Shown here: positions 56,405 through 64,000 of the stretch, piece after piece
How the letters are laid out: every line of letters starts with the position of its first letter
Position numbering within the stretch: position 1 is the first letter of the stretch
Source of the DNA: Panaeolus papilionaceus
Taxonomy: Eukaryota; Basidiomycota; Agaricomycetes; Agaricales
Length of the DNA: 64,000 nt
Direction of reading: 5' to 3'
NCBI GenBank assembly: GCA_015501605.1
Contig: JADNRZ010000015.1
Location: 1,178,001 to 1,242,000 of the forward strand
Program-made: the position numbers and the translations under genes
The notes under the pieces: model-generated
What the model was told of the DNA's origin: nothing
Databases searched by the model: none
Seen by the model: only the letters and a program-made list of their open reading frames with translations

Positions 56405-59060
56405 TGCCAAGTTTCAGGTTGATAGCTGCAGGGGTGTGGAGAAATGAAGCCAAAAAAGCGGAGAGGGAGGAGGAGAAGGAGGATCAAGGGGTGTTCCCAC
56501 GCTCTAGTACCCAAAATGCGAAATGCAATTGCTCCCTCCACAAGCACAACATTTCCATTCTGTTTTCAGATTCTGAAAGTAGGCGATTGTAGCTTTCCAT
56601 TGATATATACATGTCAATTAAAATAATAAAGGGAATAAATACAAATGGTGCACAAAGAAATGTAATTAAAGATAGGGGCTAATTTAATTACCAAAAAAGC
56701 GAAATTGAATGGTGCAGTCCCTAGTGAGGATAGTGATGATATAAGGATAGATTCTTAAACTAGACACTTATAGCTTTCTAATGGTATATATGGTGTGCAG
56801 AAAAAGAGCCATAAAAGCGGTGGAAAATGCAGCAGTAATAATGCTATTAATAAATAGGGGCTATTGATTATCAAAAAAGCGGAGCTGTTTTGGGTAATCT
56901 CCTGCAAGAAAATAAATACATAAAATTCATATTCAAATACTAGGCAGCTGTAGCTTTCTATTGATATAGATATGTCCATATAAAAGTGCCAAAAAGGTGG
57001 TGGAATAAATGCTGCAATAATGGTGGGGGAGGAATATTAAGTAGTGTGATGTCATTTGTGCCTGAAAGCGGATCAGTGATGCCAATTTCCCAAAAAAGCG
57101 AAGCTAATTAATGAGGATTGATGAGATTAAATGGGATCAATGACATCACACTAATATTCCTGATCAGGACGAAGATTTGATTTGTAAATAGGGGCTCATT
57201 TCATCAATGCACAATAACCAGAGCAGATCTGCTGCTTCTGTGGCCACATTTGGCAGATCGGACCACATGAATAGATAGATATAGTGTATACCTTTTTAAT
57301 GGCATATATATCCCCCCCAATTGGTGCACAAAGCGAAGCAATATTGAGGAAATAATTGTAGTAGGGGGAATAGGGGCTAAAAAAGCGGAAAAAGCAAACC
57401 TGATCTGCTGGGTTGCTGGTACAATTTGGCAGATCGGATGGTGGGATCTTATAGAGGCTGTAAATAGCTTTCTAACGATATATAGATCACCCAAAATAGT
57501 GCCCAGAGCGGTGCAATATGGAGCAGGATACTGTTTGGGCCAAAGATAGGGGCTTTTCAAGTGACCCATGTAAGAAAACATTTTTATATGGATCGATGGG
57601 GATCATATGTGGGAGGCTGCGTTCAAAATTTCAGCCTAATCGGAGCAGAATTGAGCGCGCTATTTGCGATTTATATTATTTTTTCGATTTATTTTGATTT
57701 GTGTCCGGCTCTGAGAGTGTATTTCCTTAATTGCTCGCCAACCACTGATCCCCCCACCCCGAAAATACCCATTCCGGGATCCTGATTTTTTTCTCTACGC
57801 CCCCATACCCATATCATATCTATCCGACAACATTTCCCCTACCCCTACCCAGCCAGATAAGCCATCAGCCCCTATCCAGCATCCCCCCATCCTCCCCCCC
57901 TATCCCCAACACCCCTACCCATCCTCCTACCCCCGGAAAATCACCCATATATGCTCCTCATACCCCCCCATACCCACCCCCCTCCCCCTAACCCCTGCCC
58001 CCCCCCTACGACAAAATCCCTCTGCCAAAAGGCCCACTGCAATCTGGCAGTCCTGATGGTATCGAGCGGACTGCCAGTTTGCAGTCTCTGATGTGTTCAA
58101 GTGGCCTCTACAGGTGTACTCATTGTTGAATTCTGCTCACCATCCCGCCATTCGTCGCCTAATCCATTTTGTACCCTACCAATCCAACCCACCAATACCC
58201 ACGCACATATGTGTCTCTTACAGAGCGGCTGGCTCCCCATGTGCAAAAACACCGTCGAGACGAATATCATCGTTGGGACACATGCAGATTCGCTCATTGC
58301 GGAGGCAGTTGTAAAACTCAAGGACATTTGGGGCTTCGATGGACACGTGGATTTGGCGATTACGTCAGGGGCGGTGTGGAAAGATCATCGGCCACTCATG
58401 CGACTGTACCGCCGGTGAGGGATTGGGAGGTGAGGTAGTATGAGCCTTGAGGATAGGGAGGAGGTGAGTCTTTTCTTTTTTATGGTGATTCTCCTCGTTT
58501 TTTTCCCGGCCCTTGTTGGGGCTTGAGATATAAGAGCTTGAGATATGTGGAATGGGAAACTGACAACGAAAATGACACTGATGATGATAACCACCAATAG
58601 AATGTGGACTACGAAGTCCGTGCGGGACTTACTTCGGTATATGAGAGCCATGGATGGGTAGCTGATGACGTGCATTCGGAGACACTAGAGTGCGTCGAGG
58701 ACTTTGGATTATGGTTGTGAGTCTCCCTCAACCCCCGGGCCCTCAACCCTCCCACCCTACTCTCACAAAAGGAATGAAAACTCACCACTGAATATCAAAT
58801 TTACCCCGTCTTCCTCCTTACCCTTCCCTACCCACAAAACTCACCATAACTTACGATGGATTCCTCTACACCCTACCCAACCCACAGACGACGACTACGC
58901 AGCATACATGCTCGCACGCGAACTCAACAAGTCTGACGCATGAGTTTCCTCCTTGACCGATTACTCGTGTTGCCTTTCAACCTGTTCAACGAGGAGATGG
59001 GCTTCATGGAGGTGAGAATAACGATGGGGCGGGGAGTGAGAGTGGGTGGACGAAGAGTGA

Positions 59061-59901
59061 GTTATGCTTTTCGTTGTTTTAAATCTCGTTTCTGAAGACG
59101 AGGCTGATGAATGATGTGGATTGGTAATGACAATTAAAAAAAACAAACCTGATCAGCACTCTCATCACAGTTATAGCGAATGTGGATGGGAAGATAAAGT
59201 GAAAATGATTCCAGAAAGAAAGAAAAAAAGCACAAACCTGATTGACACCAACCCACCGTACTAGGGATCATATCCCCACCTCCATTCTGTGTCTCCTCCA
59301 TTCCCTCTGAGAAGCTTGTCAAGACATGACCCAGCGCATCACGATGCGGAACATCAAACGGATAAGATGGTGTTGGGAAGGGATACAATTTTCTGCTGAT
59401 GCTGCTGCTGTTGTAGGACGGTTGAGGAAGAGGAGGAGGCGAAGATGGTGGGCAAATTTAAAGTCGAACAAATGACACAAAGTAGGAAACCGTGCCGGTG
59501 GTTTTTCATTGGCACTATGAGAACAGCCAGGTAGGAATTCTAGCCAGAAGGGGAGTGAAAGTTGAATTTCCTCCAGATTACGCTCAAGTATAAAACATTA
59601 CCTTTAATTATCAAGCATATTTTATGATATTTGAGGAGTGAATTTTTAACCTGTCAGTATATCGAGATCCTAAGTCAGAAATGGTAAGAATTACACCTTA
59701 AGACCATTGAAAATTTTCAAGTCTATTGTCGGAATTTATGATCCTAAGAAGTTGTTTGCACCAACGTTGTGCTTCCAAGTATGTAGAAGGTGGTCGGAAA
59801 TTCAACATGAGAACCAGAGATCAATAGTCAAGTAAAGAATCCTATTCGGGTACTTAATATGATCAGTCCACAACAATGAATCTATTCGAAACAAAATTAA
59901 A
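59061..59901. other. Spacer between GH92 copy V and Tnp2 gene
   Basis: No gene seen. It may include the left end of the CACTA element, but no CACTA terminus could be located by eye. Confidence 0.35.
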
Positions 59902-62900
59902 TCAATCAACATGTACTCCTGCTAGATCGGATCGGTCAACGACTGCCCATTCTCCATTCGCACACGGAATTCTCCCAACAACACATTTTACTGTGTTCAT
60001 GTCGACAAGCTCTTCACCTCCCCGTCTTTTGTAGTAATAAAGTCCGTTGGTACGGAGGTAAACCTTGAGTTCCTGCATCAACGCCAAAACAACAGTTGTT
60101 GGTGTCTTCACTCCCAGTCGTTTTGAACAGGGTACGGTGATTGCGAATGTGCGTTTCAGTTGGCCGAAGTACTCTTCATATACAAACTTGGGTTTTCGTT
60201 GCTTCTGGCGCGCGTATACATCCACGAGAAGTGTATACTGATGACAAAAAGGAAAAGGAAAGACATTTAGCTGGTTTCAAGATCTAATAGTTGATTACTC
60301 ACCCGGACATATGATGCATCACGGCTATCCTCTGCGTCTTTAACCATATCAGAAGCCCGTATGAGATCCCCTCCGTCTAACATCAGCAATTCTTGGGTCT
60401 GGGAGCCGAGTTACAGGGTGCTACGTAGCATTACGTAGCACCTGTAGCAAAGGTACCCTTAGCTATAGTGGCCCGTAGACCCTGTAGCGACATCAAGAAT
60501 TGCTGATGAAGCGTATGACACGTCCATGCTGTACCACAGGTTGGTCCAGCTTCACAATCGCTTTCACAACTCTACGATCCACATCAAACTGTGTTGCTAG
60601 AGCTGCCCATATTCGTCTACGGAGCGGCTTGGGGAGGATCGTTTGCTCGGTTGGAATCGAAAATTGGTACATTGGGTCTGTAAAAATGAGTGATCTAATA
60701 TCAGAATCATAGAACTGTATGACGTACACATAGGGTAGATGGTTTTGTTGTTGTTTATGCGTTTTCAGTCCAATCTCAACACTTCAGTGAGATTGTACTT
60801 GAGGCGGATTTGCTTGAGCTGCGCTTTTGCAGCGACAAAAGCACTGAGGGATACATACAGATGTCGTTGGCTCCGGATTGCACGAAGGAGTATTCCACAG
60901 TGCCTCTCCATGGGAAAAGCCCAGGAAACCCATACAGGGCCGTTCTCACGAATGCTATCCGCGATGTGAAGAAGGGCATGGACGGTCAATGGACAGGCAG
61001 AGAGACAATCCGGGTCATTTTCATAATATAGTCTGTGAACACTTATCAAAAGGTTGTTCAGATCAATAGAGGAATAACTTACTCTTCGTACTGCTGAACC
61101 CATTTCTGAAACCCTTTCTCGATCTCATCCAACATCTCATCAGTGATCTCGTATGCCAGACAGAGTTTGAGAAGATTGACGAGAACAATGAAATGGTCAT
61201 AAAACTTTTTGTGAGGGAATCGACCTCGCAGTACAATCGGCGCAATAAACAATGTCCAGTTTGCGTACATTTCCACAGTTAACTGTGATTGCTTTGTTGC
61301 GATGTTGGGAACTGCGGCTCCAAAGGTCGATGGTATGGACAAACGAGATTCAGCTGTTTCCACACCAATTTGCTCCCAGATGTGAGGGGCGATAACATAT
61401 TGTCGCCCGGAGTGGTCCAGATCTTTGAAGCTGGCAGTCCAAAATGAAATGAGATTTTTCATCAGGTTCTCCCAAATCAGATGCATGAAGTTGTATGGAA
61501 AGGATTTAGGAAATGAAAGTGAGGAAAGGTTCGTGAGAAGGGGAAGACCTTTGATCCCATATTCCTTGGCGAGCCGACCACTGGTGGCAGCAGTTGGAGC
61601 CATGTCGACCTTGCGTGCCTGTTCCAAAAATCGTTGGTGAGTACGAAGAGGCAACTTTGCTGCATCATAACTTGCTGGATCTGCACCTGCGATGTTTTTG
61701 CGGCTCAGCGGGACATAGAGAGTGCGGTTGACAGTGATTGCGATGATGTCACATAATCGGCAGGGGCGCCGACCATTTTGTCCTTTCATATGCAAGAGCA
61801 TAGAAAGAGCAGGGATGTCACCGAAACCCAGGATTGTATACACGTGGAATTGAAATAGGGCCTCCGTCAATGCATCATAGGCCTCAATACCAATTTCGAG
61901 CTCGACAAGCTCATCGGTTAATGGGTATGCAAATGAATCCATGTCCCATGGCTTTTTGGGGCCTGGAACAGTGCCAACATTGATACAATTCTCCTCTTTA
62001 AAACGATCCTCGGGAGGAATGTTGTAATTGAAAATGACGATAGGCCAGCACGTTTTATCACGAGCTTTGAAGGGTCCAAAGCCATCAGTTGAAAGTCCGA
62101 GGGCGATATCGCGGTGATCAACGAAATAGGGAATGGGGGGTTTGGAATCCGGCACCGTTTTACTCAGAAGGGATTGGTAGTGTTTACCATCAAAGACATC
62201 CTTGATTATTCCAGGTGTGTGGCTGTAGTCGGACTGGTAGAGCATAGACTTCGCTGTTTCCTTGTGCACGAGCATAGCTTTCAGACGGGGGATGAGTGGG
62301 ATATAGTCGAAGAATTTGCGGGGCTGTCCATTAGGTTTGAACTGAGGCTGCGTGCATTTTGGATTTGGGCAGGTATCCAGATCCTTATACTGCCCCACGT
62401 AGCAAACGCAGCTGTTGGTGCAACAGCTGTAACAGATTGGTTGGAGACCTGACAGAAATTTGACATGTTTCTTCATCATTGCGAGAGTTTGCTGCCCACT
62501 ATCTGGGAATATGTTGAAAAGCTTGTCGAACGTGCTTTCAGTGAGGTGGTCTTCAACCTTCAAGGTATAAATCTTGAGTGATTTGATCTCGGTGTCGTCC
62601 AAAGCCTGTGGGCCTATTCTTTTGTTAACATCACGAATTTCAAGTTATATAAAAACATAAACACACCTGCCATAGCAGCAGCAGCTTCACGTCGAAATTC
62701 CTCGCGGAATGCTTGATCATCTACATCCCCACATTGGTTGTCCACTGATACAGCATCCAACTCCACACTCTGTGCATCCCAGTTGTCGTTATCATCATTG
62801 GCTGCATTTCTGGCATCCTCTTTGCTTTCATCCTCATCCTCTGCATCCTCAGCCTCTGCATCCTCCACATTCAGGTCCTCTGCGCCTTTGCCCATAACAT

Positions 62901-63381
62901 CTGGGCCCGCCGTCTCATCCACATTGACCTTTTCCCTGCCGTCATCCATGCCACTACCTGTTGCAAGGTATCCTCTCCCGCTCTCCTGATGTGCTCGTCG
63001 GCGAGCAGCCGTAGACCTCAGGGTGTATGCCCTGGTTCTCAAGGGCAATGCTTCCGTGTTCAGCGCAGAAGCTGCCAGTGGCTGAGCAGCTGGTCCATCT
63101 TCATTGGTGTTAGTGTTTTCCAGGTTCTGCCGTTCTTGGATGCTCCGAACGTTGTAGGTTCTTGATGAGGTGTTGACATGGAGAGTTGACTGGTAATGAG
63201 ACAGTGCCAGAAATCGACGTAATTCATCGCGACAATGATGGATTCTGTTAACCCGTACGCTTGTCGTGCCCTTGCCCTGTAAATGTCGAGATCGTGTGGC
63301 TGGGGACACTTTCTCCTTGCCACAGCCACAGGTGCAAGGAACCAGTGTTGACTGCTGCGTTTTCTTGTCTTTCCTTGGCAT
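59902..63381 (-). pseudogene. CACTA (EnSpm) transposase, Tnp2 family, interrupted by a MITE
   Basis: Exons on -: 63381-62667, 62613-61083, 61032-60728, 60677-60303 and 60237-59902. The N-terminus (MPRKDKKTQQSTLVPC) has a CxCGC..H zinc-finger-like stretch, then an Asp/Glu-rich region. The core is the Tnp2 catalytic region: YIPLIPRLKAMLVHKETAKS, LGLSTDGFGPFK (carrying the DG motif typical of Tnp2), FNYNIPPEDRFKEEN, FGDIPALSMLLHMKGQNG then CRLCDI, and FPYNFMHLIWENLMKNL. C-terminal hallmarks are CPLTVHALLHIADSI, WVSWAFPMERHCG and VVGRIPCANGEWAVVDRS. A 128 bp element splits exon 4; deleting it with one AA yields GRVIRLDGGDLIRASDM. A TGA at 60767-60765 lies in exon 3 unless another donor is used. 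Confidence 0.85.
60381..60508. mobile_element. 128 bp miniature element related to the 16.3 kb Plavaka transposon
   Basis: Termini CATCAGCAATTCTTG are a perfect 15-bp inverted repeat, flanked by AA on both sides (60379-60380 and 60509-60510). Its left part shares order and sequence with the right end of the 16.3 kb element: CATCAGCAA, GTCTGGG, CCG, TAGC palindromes, GTAGCA, GGTACCC. Excision in silico restores the Tnp2 frame, which confirms the borders. Confidence 0.85.
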
Positions 63382-64000
63382 GGGTGCTTGGATGTTTGGT
63401 GGGAAGGGATGATGGGGAGAGGGATAGTGTCCTAGAGGAACAGGAAGGGTATAAATGGTGCACCGCATCCATGTGTACCTCGGCCAGGCTCGCATTTTTG
63501 GTTGTGGCAGACACAATCCCTAAGCCGATGGATACCGGGAAATGGAGAGCAGGCTGAGAGAACCTGCTCGTGGCGCATGGGTGGCGGGTGGATTCCAAGT
63601 TCCAAGTCCGCGTTGCTCTCGTTTGGACGTGACTAAAGCAAAATATCCAAACTGTGAGCAAGGAAATGAGTGTTAGAGTGCCTTGAATGAATCCGATAAT
63701 AAAAAAAAAACATACGTGTAGTGGAGGAGTCGAATGATGGGAACCAGCAGGTCTCATTATAACACTGGTCCACATCTGATCTTCATAGCTGGCAGGTCTG
63801 GAGGATAAAGAATTGCTCTCCTCCGTCCTTTTCCAGCTGTGGCACTTATAACAGAAATATATCATTCCATTTTCTCCTAACTATGCAATCAGTCAATGAA
63901 ACCCAGGCGCAACAGGCAACATACTTGTAATCTGGTCCTCACTGTGACGACAAAATCCAAATTTCCGCAAGTAGTCCTCTAGTATGTATACTAAAACACA
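63382..64000. other. Upstream region of the Tnp2 gene
   Basis: Presumed promoter and 5' leader of the transposase. Minus-strand open text exists (63865-63248) but overlaps the transposase start in another frame and lacks recognisable motifs. No CACTA terminus was recognised before the window ends. Confidence 0.35.

Larger units (their letters stand above)
53535..58084. mobile_element. 4550 bp fold-back (long-TIR) element
   Basis: Two inverted arms, about 53535-55215 and 56405-58084, are nearly identical over 1.68 kb around a 1.19 kb centre; paired features are symmetrical about 55809.5. Each arm starts CTGCAAACTGGCAGTCC and 14 nt later has GGACTGCCAGATTGCAG, so each terminus is itself a 17-bp hairpin with one mismatch. 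Next comes a G-run tract (about 53613-53830; C-runs at 57790-58010), then a series of degenerate units. No transposase frame is found in arms or centre. A clear target duplication was not found. It interrupts GH92 copy V. Confidence 0.85.
53060..59060 (+). pseudogene. GH92 alpha-mannosidase, copy V, split by a fold-back element
   Basis: Opposite strand to the other copies. Before the insertion: FGYTKYMYMGAQDQVRRNMD with IEIPGVSP, the segment where GH92 enzymes have QARRNLDxEIP, then EQDEHAMYDPGYDNTVREGE near 53430-53490. After the insertion (from an acceptor near 58220): SGWLPMCKNTVETNIIVGTH then SLIAEAVVKLKDIWGFDGHV, YEVRAGLTSVYESHGWVADD, DDYAAYMLARELNKSDA and LFNEEMGF. A stop after THQP, a TGA after KSDA and truncation near 59060 before the NEPSHH region show it is dead. 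The only copy retaining N-domain text. Confidence 0.7.
1..59150. repeat. Segmental array of A - T - GTPase - GH92 gene blocks
   Basis: The same gene order recurs about four times: gene A, TPR/DnaJC3-like gene (T), AIG1-like GTPase on +, then GH92 on -. GTPase starts are at 3950, 29335, 40558 and 49459, and the GH92 bodies lie downstream of each. Nucleotide similarity runs through introns and flanks; for example about 1330-1500 matches about 37870-38110, and the 110 bp before each GTPase match in all four. Units I and III share an extra T fragment before A, so they are closer to each other. Direct tandem duplication followed by decay and transposon insertion is the inferred history. Identities were judged by eye. 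Confidence 0.85.

Noticed and set aside
62738..62989. Plus-strand Ser-rich frame
   Set aside because: Antisense shadow of the acidic N-terminal region of the Tnp2 transposase.

Overview
The window looks like a piece of a mushroom-forming (Agaricomycete-type) basidiomycete genome. Coding stretches are cut by 45-60 bp introns with GT..AG borders and CTRAY-like branch sites, and the recognisable families (Plavaka and Tnp2/CACTA transposases, DUF6532, a fungal JmjC family, AIG1-like GTPases, GH92 mannosidase) fit such a fungus. I see no rRNA, tRNA or CRISPR.

Most of 1-53 kb is a degenerate segmental array. One gene order recurs about four times: an unidentified gene (called A here), a TPR/DnaJC3-like gene (T), an AIG1-like GTPase (G1-G4), all on +, then a GH92 alpha-mannosidase on -. 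GTPase starts are at 3950, 29335, 40558 and 49459. Nearly every member is broken. The clear exception is G4 (49459-51061), with five consistent exons and 446 residues. An inverted fifth GH92 copy follows at 53-59 kb.

The array has collected mobile elements, and the sequence allows several insertions to be reconstructed. The first GH92 copy is split by a 16.3 kb element (8025-24323) with CATCAGCAAA termini and a 2-bp CA duplication. This element carries a Plavaka transposase (-) plus a JmjC gene, a small coiled-coil gene and a DUF6532 gene (+). Its transposase is interrupted by a 1.89 kb element with a 10-bp duplication, which holds a 1.05 kb pogo-like element at a TA site. That makes four nesting levels. 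A relative of the 1.89 kb element sits in the coiled-coil gene with a 9-bp duplication. A 1018 bp solo LTR interrupts GTPase G2. A 1568 bp TIR element lies at 45110-46677 with a 6-bp duplication, and the array supplies its empty site. A 4550 bp fold-back element with 1.68 kb near-identical arms splits the last GH92 copy.

The right end (59.9-63.4 kb, -) carries a five-exon CACTA Tnp2 transposase. It is interrupted by a 128 bp miniature element whose ends match those of the 16.3 kb Plavaka element and which made an AA duplication. Deleting it with one AA restores the reading frame. Most candidate coding sequences are therefore pseudogenes. G4, the JmjC part and, apart from the insertions, the Tnp2 gene are best preserved.
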